Of a stretch of 64,000 bases of DNA, positions 17,370 through 27,330 are shown piece by piece (the first letter of the stretch is position 1; each line of letters opens with the position of its first letter). The notes under the pieces are model-generated. The model worked only from the letters and a program-made list of their open reading frames with translations. It was not told the DNA's origin and did not search any database. The stretch spans positions 62,001 to 126,000 of the forward strand of contig NZ_JAKUJZ010000009.1 in NCBI RefSeq assembly GCF_022436675.1, written 5' to 3'. The DNA is from Rheinheimera hassiensis (GTDB lineage: Bacteria; Pseudomonadota; Gammaproteobacteria; Enterobacterales; Alteromonadaceae). The translations under genes and the position numbers were made by a program.

Positions 17370-18716
17370 CGTAACAAATTCTTCCGCACTGGTGGGGTGC
17401 AGTGCCACAGTGGCGTCAAAATCAGCCTTGGTGGCGCCCATTTTTATTGCTACGGCAAAACCTTGCAGTACTTCGTCCATGCCTTCGCCAATACCGTGCA
17501 GGCCGACCACTTTTTCGTCTTTACCTGTGCATACCAGCTTAAAGCGGCTAAGTGCGCGATGCTCTGTTATGGCGTTATACATAGCCGCAAAGCCAGAGCG
17601 GTACACTTTTATATTGGCTGCACCATACTTTTCAATAGCTTCTGCTTCGGTTAGCCCAATGGTACCAATTGGCGGATGGCTGAACACTACTGTTGGGATC
17701 AGTGAGTAATCCATATGCGCATCGGGCATATTTTTATTAAATAAGCGCTCTGCTAACAAGCGGCCGGCTTTAACGGCTACCGGGGTTAACTGTGCTTCGC
17801 CGGTAACGTCACCAACAGCATAAATGCCTTTTACATTAGTATTTTGATATTTGTCGGTAGTTATATTGCCATCTTTATCGGTTTGTACCCCGGCTGCAGC
17901 CAGGTTAAGTTTGTCGCTGGCAGGTCCACGGCCAATGGCCCAGATTACACAATCTACGCCGGTAAACTCAACGCCGTTATCGCAATGCACGGTTAAGTTG
18001 CCGTCGCTGATTTTCTCTATTTTAATCACGTTGGTTTGTTTATGCAGTTTGAGTTTGTCTTGTGTCATACGCTCAAGCAGCATATCGGTAATGTCAGCGT
18101 CGAAACTGCGCAGTGGTTTATCGCCGCGAATTAACAAATGAGTGTCGGTGCCAAGTGCATGCAACACGCCGGCAACTTCTACCGCAATATATCCGGCTCC
18201 TATTACCAGCGCTTTTTTGGGCTGACTGGTTAAGGCAAAAAAGCCGTCTGAATCTATGCCGTGCTCTGCGCCGGGAATATCGGGCAGTACCGGGCGACCG
18301 CCCGTGGCGATGGTAATATGATCGGCAGTAATACGCTCGCCGTTAACTTCAACGGTGCGCTCGTCAATAAAGCGGGCAAAACCTTCAATATAGCTTACGC
18401 CATTATTATCAAAGCCTTTTTGATAACTGCCATGAATGCGCTGGATATAAGCTTCGCGGTTTTTTACCAGCGTGGCCCAGTTAAAGCTGTTTTGTGTAAT
18501 GTCAAAGCCATAGGCCGGGCTGTACTTTAGTGCTTCGGCAATGTGCGCGCCGTACCACATCACTTTTTTGGGCACGCAACCGACATTCACACAGGTGCCA
18601 CCGACGGCTTTTGCTTCAATCACTGCAGCAGTTGCGCCACGAATAGCCGCACGGTTGGCGCTGGCAATACCACCGCTGCCGCCACCAATAGACAGATAGT
18701 TAAAATGACGAGACAT
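17361..18716 (-). CDS. gor: Glutathione-disulfide reductase
   Basis: This 451-residue cytoplasmic flavoenzyme reduces GSSG with NADPH. With ATG 18716 as start, the redox disulfide is Cys42/Cys47 in [13 protein letters not shown], the same numbering as E. coli Gor. This supports this start over an in-frame ATG at 18740. The FAD-binding GGGSGG is at 11-16, a second nucleotide-binding [13 protein letters not shown] lies near 170, and the dimer-interface ending [12 protein letters not shown] carries the catalytic His/Glu pair. A strong hairpin upstream (18775-18810) separates it from the preceding gene, so it likely has its own promoter. It works with the thiol peroxidase system of the cell. Confidence 0.95.
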   Translation of the reverse strand: MSRHFNYLSIGGGSGGIASANRAAIRGATAAVIEAKAVGGTCVNVGCVPKKVMWYGAHIAEALKYSPAYGFDITQNSFNWATLVKNREAYIQRIHGSYQKGFDNNGVSYIEGFARFIDERTVEVNGERITADHITIATGGRPVLPDIPGAEHGIDSDGFFALTSQPKKALVIGAGYIAVEVAGVLHALGTDTHLLIRGDKPLRSFDADITDMLLERMTQDKLKLHKQTNVIKIEKISDGNLTVHCDNGVEFTGVDCVIWAIGRGPASDKLNLAAAGVQTDKDGNITTDKYQNTNVKGIYAVGDVTGEAQLTPVAVKAGRLLAERLFNKNMPDAHMDYSLIPTVVFSHPPIGTIGLTEAEAIEKYGAANIKVYRSGFAAMYNAITEHRALSRFKLVCTGKDEKVVGLHGIGEGMDEVLQGFAVAIKMGATKADFDATVALHPTSAEEFVTLR

Positions 18717-18774
18717 CAGACAATTCCGCAAAGTAGACATTACTGCGGTTATAGGGGTTAGTGTGGTGTTTTAC

Positions 18775-18810
18775 AAGCCCTGTTGCCATACAGCTTCGGC
18801 AACAGGGCTT
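18775..18810 (-). terminator. 13-bp perfect hairpin 3' of the 18821-19396 gene
   Basis: AAGCCCTGTTGCC and GGCAACAGGGCTT pair perfectly around a 10-base loop, 10 bases beyond the stop of the minus-strand gene and ahead of gor. The U-tract is poor, but the stem is long and GC-rich. Confidence 0.65.
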
Positions 18811-18820
18811 AAGGCCGTAG

Positions 18821-19396
18821 TTAGAGCTTTTTTAAATCAATGCTGTTGGCCAGCGCCAGCATAGTGCTTTGGTTGGCATTATTGCCGCGCACGGTAATCA
18901 TGGCGCCGCCTTGGGTAACAAACTGAATTTCCAGGCTATTGTCTTCTAAACGTTGCACAGCCTGCAGGCCCTGAATTTTGGTCAGTTTGCCGCCAGACAT
19001 GGCAATCATCGACGGGTTACTCAGCATCATGGCAAAGGCCTGTAACATCGGAGAATCCATCATCAGTTCAATATCAATGCTGTCACTGTCGTTGTAGTAA
19101 TTGCGCGAGGCACTGATGCCACCGCCAAACATGGCTGCGCCAGCCACTTCTGCATTGGCATCCTGTGCCTGCCAGCCGCTGGGGGCCGCTGGGAAGGCCA
19201 GTTTTACCTGCTCGCCTTTTTCCTGGCGAATTAACGTGCTGGCATAATCCAGCTGCGATATGGCCTGTGACAGCTCTCCGGCTTTATAGTGTTTGGTGGC
19301 AGCGGTTATGGCTTCGTCTATTTCACTGGCACTGGCTGACAGGTTCAGGCAGGTAAGTAACAGGCAGCTGACAGCGGTCTTTTGCAGTATTTTCAT
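18821..19396 (-). CDS. Exported protein of unknown function
   Basis: This 191-residue protein has a Sec signal peptide (MKILQKTAVSCLLLTCL, cleavage after ASA about residue 23). A short helical stretch (AITAATKHYKAGELSQAISQLDY) looks like a single TPR-like hairpin, followed by a beta-rich part with a Gly-rich FGGGISA segment and LMMDSPMLQAF. No catalytic motif is seen. It is likely a soluble periplasmic protein. It stands alone between the divergent prlC gene and gor, with a hairpin at its end. I do not recognise the family and assign no function. Confidence 0.7.
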   Translation of the reverse strand: MKILQKTAVSCLLLTCLNLSASASEIDEAITAATKHYKAGELSQAISQLDYASTLIRQEKGEQVKLAFPAAPSGWQAQDANAEVAGAAMFGGGISASRNYYNDSDSIDIELMMDSPMLQAFAMMLSNPSMIAMSGGKLTKIQGLQAVQRLEDNSLEIQFVTQGGAMITVRGNNANQSTMLALANSIDLKKL

Positions 19397-19541
19397 GTTG
19401 GTTTCATTCCTTTGATTAACAAGTTTTGCACAGTATAGCCAACCGCATTCGTTACTGCCAATAAGGTTTTTTTAGTATTGACAATCGCAGTGCCTGCCCC
19501 AACATTATGGCTAATGTTTGTTACTTTGTTTAAGGTTTGCT

Positions 19542-21590
19542 ATGTCTGCTACCCAAAATGTACTGTTGTCCTTCCCGGATTTACCGCCGTTTTCCCACAT
19601 TACGCCAGAGCAGGTTAAACCTGCGGTTGAACAGGCTATTGCACAGGCACGGGCTGCGGTAGAGGCTGCAGTGGCACTGCCAGACGTTAGCTGGCACACA
19701 CTGATAGAGCAGCTGGACCAGGACAGCGAGCGCTTAGGTAAATTATGGTCGCCGGTATCGCATATGAACTCGGTAATGAATACCCCAGAGCTGCGCGAAG
19801 CTTATGAAAGCTGTCTGCCGTTGCTGTCTGAATACAGCACCTGGGTTGGCCAGCTTGAAGGCCTGTACCAGAAGTACCAGCAACTGGCGCAAAGCGGGCA
19901 CTATGCAGGCTTAACGGCGGCGCAGCAAAAAGTGATTCAAAATGCCCTGCGTGATTTTAAGCTGTCGGGCATTGGCTTGTCGGCCGGGAAAAAACAACGC
20001 TACGGCGAAATTCAAAGCCGTTTATCAGATTTAAGCTCGCAGTTTTCCAACAACACGCTGGACGCTACCCAGGCCTGGTTTAAACATATTACCGAGGCAG
20101 CAGATTTAGCGGGCTTGCCCGACGATGCCAAACTGGCTGCCGCCGAAGAAGCACAAAGCCGTGAGCTGACCGGCTGGGTGTTTACGCTGGAGTTTCCCAG
20201 TTACATAGCTGTAATGACCTACGCTGACAAACGTGAGCTGCGTGAAGAGCTGTACAGTGCCTACTGCACCCGTGCGTCGGATCAGGGCCCGACTGCGGGC
20301 CAGTTTGATAACAGTGCCATTATTGAAGAAACGCTGGCACTAAAGCATGAGCTGGCGCAATTGCTGGATTTTAACAACGCTGCAGAAGAATCACTGGCAA
20401 CCAAAATGGCACAAAGCCCGGCGCAGGTACTCGATTTCCTGCAGGATTTAGCCCGCCGCGCCAAACCCCAGGCCGAGCAGGATTTAGCGGAGTTAAGGGC
20501 CTTTGCCCAAAGCGAATACGCTGTGAAAGAACTGGCAGCCTGGGACATTAGTTACTATGCCGAAAAGCTAAAACAAGCCAAATACGCTATTTCTGATGAA
20601 CAACTGCGGCCGTATTTCCCTGAGCACAAAGTGGTAGCTGGTTTATTTACCGTACTAAACAAGCTATTTGGTGTAGAAGTAAAGCAGCGCGACGGCGTGG
20701 ATGTATGGCATCCGGACGTTAAGTTTTACGACATTATTGATGCCACAGGCACATTGCGTGGTAGTTTTTATCTGGATTTATACGCACGGGCGAAAAAACG
20801 CGGCGGCGCCTGGATGGACGACTGTCAGGGCCGGCGTATTTTGCCTGATGGCAGCGTGCAAACGCCGGTGGCATATTTAACCTGTAACTTTAATAAACCG
20901 GTAGGTGGCAAGCCAGCGCTGTTTACCCATGATGAAGTGGTGACGTTATTCCACGAATTTGGCCATGGCATTCACCATATGCTCACCAAAGTGGATGCTG
21001 CTGCGGTCGCCGGTATTAACGGTGTGGCCTGGGATGCGGTAGAGCTACCCAGCCAATTTCTGGAAAACTGGTGCTGGCAAAGCGAGGCCCTGGCTATTAT
21101 TTCCGGCCATTATGAAAGCGGCGAGCCTTTACCGCAGGACTTACTGGATAAAATGCTGGCGGCGAAAAACTTCCAGTCGGCGATGTTTCTGGTGCGCCAG
21201 CTTGAATTTGCCTTATTCGATTTTCGTTTACACGCCGAGTACGATCCGGCGCAGGGCGGCCGTGTACAGCAGATGCTGGACGAAGTGCGCAGTGAAGTGT
21301 CGGTTATTGTGCCGCCACGCTTTAACCGGTTTCAGCATGGTTTTAGCCATATTTTTGCCGGCGGTTATGGCGCCGGTTATTACAGCTACCTGTGGGCTGA
21401 AGTGTTATCAGCCGACGCTTTTGGCCGTTTTGAGGAAGAGGGCATTTTTAATGCCGACACCGGCCGTGACTTTTTACGCTGGATTTTAGAGCGCGGCGGC
21501 AGTGCCGAGCCTATGGAGTTATTTAAAGGTTTCCGTGGCCGTGAGCCATCGAACGAAGCTTTGTTGCGCCATATGGGTATTGCCGGTTAA
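19542..21590 (+). CDS. prlC: Oligopeptidase A (M3 zinc metallopeptidase)
   Basis: This 682-residue cytoplasmic peptidase degrades oligopeptides and cleaved signal peptides. The zinc motif is LFHEFGHGIHHML, with the third ligand Glu about 25 residues later in AVELPSQFLENW. The C-terminal RFNRFQHGFSHIFAGGYGAGYYSY segment supplies the conserved M3 substrate-binding His and Tyr residues. I chose ATG 19542, with TAAGG 7 bases upstream, giving a protein close to E. coli PrlC (680). The frame extends 8 codons further upstream without a ribosome binding site. It is monocistronic. In E. coli prlC is followed by rsmJ; here rsmJ is two genes downstream. Confidence 0.95.
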   Translation: MSATQNVLLSFPDLPPFSHITPEQVKPAVEQAIAQARAAVEAAVALPDVSWHTLIEQLDQDSERLGKLWSPVSHMNSVMNTPELREAYESCLPLLSEYSTWVGQLEGLYQKYQQLAQSGHYAGLTAAQQKVIQNALRDFKLSGIGLSAGKKQRYGEIQSRLSDLSSQFSNNTLDATQAWFKHITEAADLAGLPDDAKLAAAEEAQSRELTGWVFTLEFPSYIAVMTYADKRELREELYSAYCTRASDQGPTAGQFDNSAIIEETLALKHELAQLLDFNNAAEESLATKMAQSPAQVLDFLQDLARRAKPQAEQDLAELRAFAQSEYAVKELAAWDISYYAEKLKQAKYAISDEQLRPYFPEHKVVAGLFTVLNKLFGVEVKQRDGVDVWHPDVKFYDIIDATGTLRGSFYLDLYARAKKRGGAWMDDCQGRRILPDGSVQTPVAYLTCNFNKPVGGKPALFTHDEVVTLFHEFGHGIHHMLTKVDAAAVAGINGVAWDAVELPSQFLENWCWQSEALAIISGHYESGEPLPQDLLDKMLAAKNFQSAMFLVRQLEFALFDFRLHAEYDPAQGGRVQQMLDEVRSEVSVIVPPRFNRFQHGFSHIFAGGYGAGYYSYLWAEVLSADAFGRFEEEGIFNADTGRDFLRWILERGGSAEPMELFKGFRGREPSNEALLRHMGIAG

Positions 21591-21676
21591 TGCCGGCGTG
21601 GTTAATTTAAACTTAACAATTCATTGCGAATTCAGACCAGCTCTGCCAAGCTGAAGCCGAACGCGGAGGAATAAAT

Positions 21677-22174
21677 ATGCGCACTAAGGTATTGATAGTA
21701 ATCATGACGGCTTTAACGCTGGCAGCGTGTCAGCAGGGCCAGGCAGGCAGTGATACCACTGCAGAGCGGTTGCCACCCAAACCATTGATAGAGCCGATAG
21801 ACCCAAGCAAAGATCCGGTAAGTGCGGTAAAAGCGAGGAAGCAACAAATGGCAGATGAAGTAAACCTCAGCGCCATGCGGGCTGAAATTATGGCACTGGT
21901 TGGCGATGCAAAAGCAGATAACGTTGAGCAATGTCGGGTAGTCGGGTTTGGCAGTAAACCGTGCGGCGGCCCGGCCAGCTACATTGCGCTGTCTACCAAA
22001 GGCGGCAATGAAACTGAAATTATGGCTCTGATAGGCAAGTATAATTCTGCTGCCAAAGCAGAAAACGAGCGGCTTGGCCTGATGTCTGATTGTGCTGTAG
22101 TGCCTAAACCGGCCATAGTGCTGCAAAATGGTGTGTGTACGTTAAAAGAGGGCGGTGAAACCGCAGCCTATTAA
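21677..22174 (+). CDS. Small lipoprotein of unknown function
   Basis: This 165-residue lipoprotein has a signal with lipobox LAAC (Cys at about 18). The mature part is hydrophilic: a Pro-rich linker, then a helix EVNLSAMRAEIMALVGDA, and four further Cys residues (QCRV, KPCGG, SDCAV, GVCTL) that could form two disulfides in the periplasm. AGGAGG-like GGAGGA lies upstream of ATG 21677. An intrinsic terminator follows at 22205. I do not recognise the family. No catalytic motif is visible and the neighbours give no clue. Confidence 0.75.
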   Translation: MRTKVLIVIMTALTLAACQQGQAGSDTTAERLPPKPLIEPIDPSKDPVSAVKARKQQMADEVNLSAMRAEIMALVGDAKADNVEQCRVVGFGSKPCGGPASYIALSTKGGNETEIMALIGKYNSAAKAENERLGLMSDCAVVPKPAIVLQNGVCTLKEGGETAAY

Positions 22175-22204
22175 CCTGCGCTAACGGTTACAATGATAAG
22201 CATA

Positions 22205-22236
22205 AAGGCAACCGTTACCGTGTTGCCTTATTTTTT
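22205..22236 (+). terminator. Intrinsic terminator after the lipoprotein gene
   Basis: AAGGCAAC (22205-22212) and GTTGCCTT (22222-22229) form an 8-bp stem with a 9-base loop, followed by A and six T. It ends 8 bases before the next start codon. Confidence 0.85.
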
Positions 22237-22244
22237 CACTGAAG

Positions 22245-22958
22245 ATGAGTACAATTTTGACGACCGCAGAACCCTTTGACCGTATCTATCAGCGCGCCTG
22301 CGAGCGTAAAGGCGGCGCTGCAGCACTTGAAGCATTGCTGGGACAAAGCGCCAGCAGTGATGATATTGCCGCCATACCAGACAACCTGCTGCTGGGCGAG
22401 TTAACTAAAAAAGTGTTTCAGTCTGGTTTTGTCTGGCGTGTAGTGCGGCAAAAATGGCCTGGTTTTTGTGAAGTGTTTTTTGATTTTGATATCGAAAAAA
22501 TGCTGTTGATGAGCGATGAAATGCTTGAAGCTAAAGCCCGCGACGAACGTATTATCCGCAATGCCGGCAAAGTGTTTACCATTCGCCACAACGCCATGAT
22601 GATTGATGATATTGCCCGTAAACATGGCAGCTTCGGCCGTTTTATTGCCGACTGGCCAACAGCCGATATTATCGGTTTATGGGCCTATCTGAAGCAGCAT
22701 GGCGCCCGGCTGGGTGGTAATACCGGCCCTTATGCGCTGCGGGCCATTGGCAAAGATACCTTTATTTTAAGCACTGATGTTGAAGCCTACCTGCGGGCAA
22801 CCAACATATTTGACGGCGGTATAAACAGCAAACGCAGTCTAAATCAGATCCAGCAGCAGTTTAATCTGTGGCATAAGCAATCGGGCCGCAGCCTGACACA
22901 TATCAGCCAGATTATCGCCTTAAGTGTCGGCGAAAATAGTGTTGGTATGCAGCAATAA
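22245..22958 (+). CDS. Divergent DNA-3-methyladenine glycosylase I (Tag) superfamily protein
   Basis: This 237-residue protein of the helix-hairpin-helix glycosylase fold aligns with Tag through [18 protein letters not shown], the [14 protein letters not shown] helix, [15 protein letters not shown], and [11 protein letters not shown]. By hand alignment to E. coli Tag, the 3-methyladenine-binding Glu38 is replaced by Lys. The N-terminal Cys/His zinc ligands and the C-terminal His/Cys pair are not evident, so base specificity may differ. It starts just after an intrinsic terminator, and its TAA overlaps the rsmJ ATG by one base. It could repair alkylated DNA or bind another damaged base. The fold assignment is good, the activity uncertain. 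Confidence 0.75.
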   Translation: MSTILTTAEPFDRIYQRACERKGGAAALEALLGQSASSDDIAAIPDNLLLGELTKKVFQSGFVWRVVRQKWPGFCEVFFDFDIEKMLLMSDEMLEAKARDERIIRNAGKVFTIRHNAMMIDDIARKHGSFGRFIADWPTADIIGLWAYLKQHGARLGGNTGPYALRAIGKDTFILSTDVEAYLRATNIFDGGINSKRSLNQIQQQFNLWHKQSGRSLTHISQIIALSVGENSVGMQQ

Positions 22959-23707
22959 TGTCGCTGAATTTATTACACAGCCCTGAGCTTAATGCCGACT
23001 ATGCTGCCAGCCTCTGTCAGCAGTTTGGTTTAAGCTTAGCCACAGAGGCCGTTGGCTGGCATCTGGCCTGGCAAGATAATGCGCTGGTATTGCGCCACAG
23101 TGAGCTACCCAAACAAGGCGATATAGTGGTCGACTTTGCCAGCGGTGCCGCCAGTTACCGGCGTTTACACGGTGGCGGTAAAGGTGAGGCTATTGCCAAA
23201 GCCTGTGGCTTAAACAAAAAGCGCGATCTCACCGTATTAGATGCCACTGCGGGCCTGGGCCGTGATGCTTTTGTACTGGCCAGCCTGGGGGCTAAGGTGA
23301 CTCTGGTAGAGCGTAACCCGGCAGTGGCGGCTTTACTGTTTGATGGTTTGCGCCGGGCAGCGGCCACAACTGAACTTAACTGGCTGGGCGAGCGTATGCA
23401 ACTGCTGCACAACAGTGCGCTGGATGCCCTGCAGCAGCACAGCGCTGTTGATGTGGTGTACTTAGATCCGATGTTTCCGCCGCGGGATAAAACGGCGCTG
23501 GTGAAAAAAGAAATGCGCGCTTTTCATGATGTGGTGGGTAGCGATATTGATGCTGATGCCTTACTGGCGCCGGCACTTAAGCTGGCACAAAAGCGCGTGG
23601 TAGTAAAACGGCCAGGCTATGCCGACTTTTTAGCAGAAAAAGCACCCACAATGTCGGTAACCGGCAAGAATAACCGCTTTGATGTGTATATTAATGCAGC
23701 AATTTAG
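22958..23707 (+). CDS. rsmJ: 16S rRNA (guanine-1516-N2)-methyltransferase
   Basis: This 249-residue SAM-dependent enzyme methylates G1516 of 16S rRNA in the small ribosomal subunit. The SAM site is [19 protein letters not shown] followed by LVERNP. The catalytic D-P-M-F-P motif is in [22 protein letters not shown], characteristic of RsmJ. Its ATG overlaps the stop of the upstream glycosylase-like gene (TAATG), so the two are translationally coupled. The length matches E. coli RsmJ (250). Confidence 0.92.
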   Translation: MSLNLLHSPELNADYAASLCQQFGLSLATEAVGWHLAWQDNALVLRHSELPKQGDIVVDFASGAASYRRLHGGGKGEAIAKACGLNKKRDLTVLDATAGLGRDAFVLASLGAKVTLVERNPAVAALLFDGLRRAAATTELNWLGERMQLLHNSALDALQQHSAVDVVYLDPMFPPRDKTALVKKEMRAFHDVVGSDIDADALLAPALKLAQKRVVVKRPGYADFLAEKAPTMSVTGKNNRFDVYINAAI

Positions 23708-23748
23708 TGATACTTTTGACAACAGATTAATTAAACAAGGGAAATACC

Positions 23749-24222
23749 ATGATCAAAACCGGCGACAAGTTACCTGAGGTGAGTTTTTCGCAACTGACCA
23801 AAGAAGGTGTAATGAACCCAACCACCAGCCAGATTTTTGCTAATAAGAAAGTAGTACTGTTTGCTGTGCCAGGTGCTTTTACGCCTACCTGTTCAGCTGC
23901 GCACTTACCGGGTTATATTACGCTGGCCGACCAGATCAAAGCCAAAGGCGTAGATACTATTGTTTGCACCGCAGTAAATGATGCTTTTGTGATGAGTGCC
24001 TGGGCCAAGAGTCAGAATGCCGAAGAAATTGTATTTTTGGCCGACGGTGGTGCTGCTTTTCATAAAGCGATTGGCCTGACCATGGAAACCGGTGATTTTG
24101 GCGGTGTACGCTCACAGCGTTATGCAATGATCGTTGAAAACGGCGTAGTTACGCTGCTCAATGTCGAAGCACCAAAAACCTTTGAAGTCAGCAAAGCTGA
24201 AGTGGTATTGGCCGCGCTGTAA
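23749..24222 (+). CDS. Peroxiredoxin, Prx5/hybrid type
   Basis: This 157-residue thiol peroxidase has the peroxidatic Cys in PGAFTPTCSAAHLPGY, the Prx5-subfamily signature. The active-site Arg is likely in GGVRSQRYAM. A second Cys occurs in IVCTAVND, but a classical resolving Cys cannot be assigned by eye. Family members reduce H2O2 and alkyl hydroperoxides with glutathione/glutaredoxin or thioredoxin. AAGGGAAA precedes the start. It is monocistronic and converges on gmhB. With gor about 5 kb away it fits a glutathione-based peroxide defence, although the two are not linked in one operon. Confidence 0.9.
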   Translation: MIKTGDKLPEVSFSQLTKEGVMNPTTSQIFANKKVVLFAVPGAFTPTCSAAHLPGYITLADQIKAKGVDTIVCTAVNDAFVMSAWAKSQNAEEIVFLADGGAAFHKAIGLTMETGDFGGVRSQRYAMIVENGVVTLLNVEAPKTFEVSKAEVVLAAL

Positions 24223-24244
24223 GTTAGCGCTCAGCTTAGTATAT

Positions 24245-24796
24245 TTACACTGCTGTCAGGGCAGTTTTCACCGAAGGCCAGATTTCATCTGCGCTGGCCT
24301 TATCTTCTTCTGTCAGGCTCTGGCCTGATAACACCAGTACTTTACGGCCAACACCTGCAGCCTTCGCCGCCTGCATATCGGCTTTTTTATCGCCTAACAT
24401 CAGGCTTTGGCCTGGGTCTAGCTTGTGCTTATTTATTGCTTGCAGCAACATGCCAGGCGCAGGTTTACGGCAATCACAATCGGTTTGATAAGGTGGCTTG
24501 GCATTAACCGGATGATGCGGACAAAAGAATACATCGGTTATAGTCACGCCATGCGACTGAAACTGAGCTTTCATCCAGTCAGTTAAACTATGAAACTGCT
24601 GCTCGTTGTAATAGCCGCGGCCTATGCCGGACTGGTTAGTCACTACTATCAGTAGATAACCTTGCTGCTGCAAATGGCGGCAGGCGTCGAAGACTCCGTC
24701 GATAAACTCGAACTGCTCTGGGCTACTGACATAACCGTGATCGATATTTATTACACCATCACGGTCTAAAAAAGCGGCTTTTTGCATCTGCTTCAT
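24245..24796 (-). CDS. gmhB: D-glycero-beta-D-manno-heptose 1,7-bisphosphate 7-phosphatase
   Basis: This HAD-superfamily phosphatase of about 183 residues removes the 7-phosphate in ADP-heptose synthesis. The nucleophile motif is FLDRDGVINIDHGYV. The zinc-binding Cys/His cluster is CPHHP...CDCRKP, and the motif III/IV region is LMLGDKKADMQAAKAAG. I chose ATG 24796, 10 bases after the stop of the preceding gene; the frame extends upstream to 24838 inside that gene. It is the last gene of the minus-strand LPS heptose operon. HldE and GmhA are encoded in the same operon; the epimerase HldD is not in the window. Confidence 0.92.
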   Translation of the reverse strand: MKQMQKAAFLDRDGVINIDHGYVSSPEQFEFIDGVFDACRHLQQQGYLLIVVTNQSGIGRGYYNEQQFHSLTDWMKAQFQSHGVTITDVFFCPHHPVNAKPPYQTDCDCRKPAPGMLLQAINKHKLDPGQSLMLGDKKADMQAAKAAGVGRKVLVLSGQSLTEEDKASADEIWPSVKTALTAV

Positions 24797-24806
24797 AACT
24801 GCTGGC

Positions 24807-25868
24807 TCATAGTTTCTGCTCTGCCACAACTTTGTCAAACATAGCGGTTACAGCTTCTACAGCAATTTTTTGCATAATATCGCTGCCTTTTACCCTGGTG
24901 CCCCACTTGAGTTCTGCTGCCGTTTTGCCTTGCTGCGCCAATAAGGATTGGTGATACACCTCGACCACATACTGACGGAATAAATAGGGCCCGGTGCGAT
25001 CCGGGTTACTGTGGCCATATAAGCCTATAACCGGCGTGCCAACAGCCACCGCCATATGAGTAGGGCCTGTATCTGGCGCTAAGACTATACTTGCGTGTTT
25101 TAACAAAGCCAGCAGCTGTTTTAAATTGGTTTTGCCGGTTAAATCAGTAATTGACTGCTGTGCTGACGCCAAAATAGCCTGGCTTAAACTGCGTTCCAGC
25201 TCTGTCGGGCCACCACATAACATCACTGCAAAACCTTTGGCATGCGCATAATCTGCCAGGGCTGCATAACGTTCGGGTAACCAGTTACGTTCGGCTTTAG
25301 AGGCGGCAGGGCTAATGATAAGAACACGGGTATTGCCAGTTGCAGCCAACTGCTGTTTAGCCCATAACTCGTCAGCTTCAGGAATTGGTAACTGCCATGT
25401 TGGCGTTGTACCAAGTTCTTGCTCTGATACCCCAATAGCTTTAGCAAACTGACGAAAGCCATCCAGCACATGACTACGTGGCGCCGCTTCTATGCGGTGA
25501 CGCATAAAAAGCGCATGTAACTCTTTGGCGGTATGCCAGTCGAAACCAATTTTTTTGCGCGCCTTGATACACAGGGATGCGACATTCGCACGAAAGGCCA
25601 CCTGCATATGTAGTAGCACATCAAAATAGTCGTGTTTTAAATTCTGCCTTAACTGGCTGTAAGCTGCTTTACCAAGCTTTTTATCAAACACCACAAAACG
25701 TACACCGGGCAAACCCTCCAGCAAACGCGCTTCGACTTTGCCGATGATCCAGGTGATCTGGGCCTGCGGGTGCTGGCGCTGAATAGATTGCACCGCAGAG
25801 ACGGCGTTGCAGACGTCACCAATAGCGGATAAACGCAGAATACAAATTGAGGTTAAGGGCTTAGACAA
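24807..25868 (-). CDS. GT9-family heptosyltransferase-like LPS core glycosyltransferase
   Basis: This 353-residue protein is of the WaaC/WaaF/WaaQ family, which transfers heptose from ADP-heptose to the LPS inner core on the cytoplasmic face of the inner membrane. It has the N-terminal ILRLSAIGDVCNAVSAVQS motif and the C-terminal donor site APDTGPTHMAVAVGTPVIGLYG. It starts at TTG 25868, one base after the hldE stop, with AGGGA upstream; the reading frame supports no later ATG that keeps the first motif. Its place between hldE and gmhB strongly indicates a heptosyltransferase. Whether it is heptosyltransferase I or a later enzyme cannot be told. Confidence 0.85.
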   Translation of the reverse strand: MSKPLTSICILRLSAIGDVCNAVSAVQSIQRQHPQAQITWIIGKVEARLLEGLPGVRFVVFDKKLGKAAYSQLRQNLKHDYFDVLLHMQVAFRANVASLCIKARKKIGFDWHTAKELHALFMRHRIEAAPRSHVLDGFRQFAKAIGVSEQELGTTPTWQLPIPEADELWAKQQLAATGNTRVLIISPAASKAERNWLPERYAALADYAHAKGFAVMLCGGPTELERSLSQAILASAQQSITDLTGKTNLKQLLALLKHASIVLAPDTGPTHMAVAVGTPVIGLYGHSNPDRTGPYLFRQYVVEVYHQSLLAQQGKTAAELKWGTRVKGSDIMQKIAVEAVTAMFDKVVAEQKL

Positions 25869-25869
25869 A

Positions 25870-27330
25870 TCAGTTATTTCCCTGTAAATCCTGAATTTTG
25901 CGTATTACTTTGCTGGTGGAGCGGCCATCAACAAAAGTCAGCACCTGCACTTCACCGCCGTGGGCTATTACCACATCAGCGCCTACTATGGTTGCAATGC
26001 TGTAGTCACCACCTTTAACTAAGACGTCAGGCAAAATAGTGCTGATTAATTTTAACGGCGTGTCGTTTTCAGCTGCATCATCACCAAAAGGTACCACCCA
26101 GTCGACACTGGCCAAACTTGCCAGCACTGTGGCGCGGTCTTCCAGTATATTGATAGGGCGCTGTTCGCCTTTTAAGCGGCGCACTGAAGCATCTGAATTC
26201 AGGCCCACCACTAAACGGTCACCCAAAGCTTTAGCCTGAGACAAATAACGCACATGACCAGCATGTAAAATATCGAAACAGCCATTGGTAAACACAATAC
26301 GTTCGCCGTTTTGACGGGCAAACTGAATATGTTGCAGTACCTTGTCAAAAGGTGTTTGATAAAAGTCACCCTGACGGAATAAATCTTTATTTAGCTTAGC
26401 GGCCAGCTCTTCCGGCGACACTGTGGCTGCGCCTACTTTGCCTACCACTATGCCAGCCGCTAAGTTAGCCAGCTGAGTGGCATCATGCAGCGACATACCC
26501 GCGCTTAACATCACCGCTAAAGTGGCGATCACGGTATCGCCTGCACCGGTAACGTCACTGACTTCCAGCACCTGGGCCGGGAAGTGAAAATGTTCAGTGG
26601 CGGTAATAAGGCTCATGCCTTGTTCGCTGCGGGTTAATAAAATCGAGGCTAAACCGGCTTTTCGCATCAGCTCGCGGGCTGAACTTAGCATTTCTTCCAC
26701 TGACGCTGTTTTGCCGCCTGCGCTTTTAAACTCACCTAAATTCGGCGTAATCACATCAGCACCGGCATATACCGACAAATCCGCTTGTTTTGGGTCTACC
26801 AATACCGTTTTGCCCGCCGCTTTGGCCAGCTTGATCATTTTGGCAATATGCTGCAACGAGCCTTTATTGTAATCACTGAACAGGATCACATCGTAGTTTT
26901 GATACACAGCGGCAAAACGCTCTGCCAACAGTTCGGCATCTTCGTTGCTGAACATTTCTTCCTGGTCCAGCCGCACTATTTGCTGCTGGCGCGACACTAC
27001 CCGCATTTTGGCGATAGTGGGTTTATGAGTTTGGCTAAACAGCTCGGAATGAATTTGTTCACCGGCCAGCAACTGCTGCAACGATTCGCCGGCGCTGTCG
27101 TTACCAATAATACCTAATAAGCCTACTTTGCCGTCCAAGTGGGCGATATTACGTGCCACGTTGGCCGCGCCACCGGCTTTGTCTTCTATTTTGCTGATTT
27201 TTACCACAGGCACCGGCGCTTCCGGCGATATCCGCTGCGAGTCGCCATTAAAATAGCGGTCCAGCATTACATCGCCTACTACCAGTACAGAAGCAGAAGA
27301 CAAATTTTGCAGCAGGCTCAGGTTAATCAT
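25870..27330 (-). CDS. hldE: Bifunctional heptose 7-phosphate kinase / heptose 1-phosphate adenylyltransferase
   Basis: This 486-residue protein has two domains. The N-terminal PfkB/ribokinase-type kinase (about 1-320) has [15 protein letters not shown] with the catalytic Asp. The C-terminal cytidylyltransferase-like domain (about 345-478) has [20 protein letters not shown] with the HxGH signature. It makes heptose 1,7-bisphosphate and later ADP-D-glycero-beta-D-manno-heptose. Its ATG overlaps the gmhA stop by one base, and the GT9 gene starts one base after its stop, so expression is tightly coupled. The length matches the fused enterobacterial HldE. Confidence 0.95.
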   Translation of the reverse strand: MINLSLLQNLSSASVLVVGDVMLDRYFNGDSQRISPEAPVPVVKISKIEDKAGGAANVARNIAHLDGKVGLLGIIGNDSAGESLQQLLAGEQIHSELFSQTHKPTIAKMRVVSRQQQIVRLDQEEMFSNEDAELLAERFAAVYQNYDVILFSDYNKGSLQHIAKMIKLAKAAGKTVLVDPKQADLSVYAGADVITPNLGEFKSAGGKTASVEEMLSSARELMRKAGLASILLTRSEQGMSLITATEHFHFPAQVLEVSDVTGAGDTVIATLAVMLSAGMSLHDATQLANLAAGIVVGKVGAATVSPEELAAKLNKDLFRQGDFYQTPFDKVLQHIQFARQNGERIVFTNGCFDILHAGHVRYLSQAKALGDRLVVGLNSDASVRRLKGEQRPINILEDRATVLASLASVDWVVPFGDDAAENDTPLKLISTILPDVLVKGGDYSIATIVGADVVIAHGGEVQVLTFVDGRSTSKVIRKIQDLQGNN

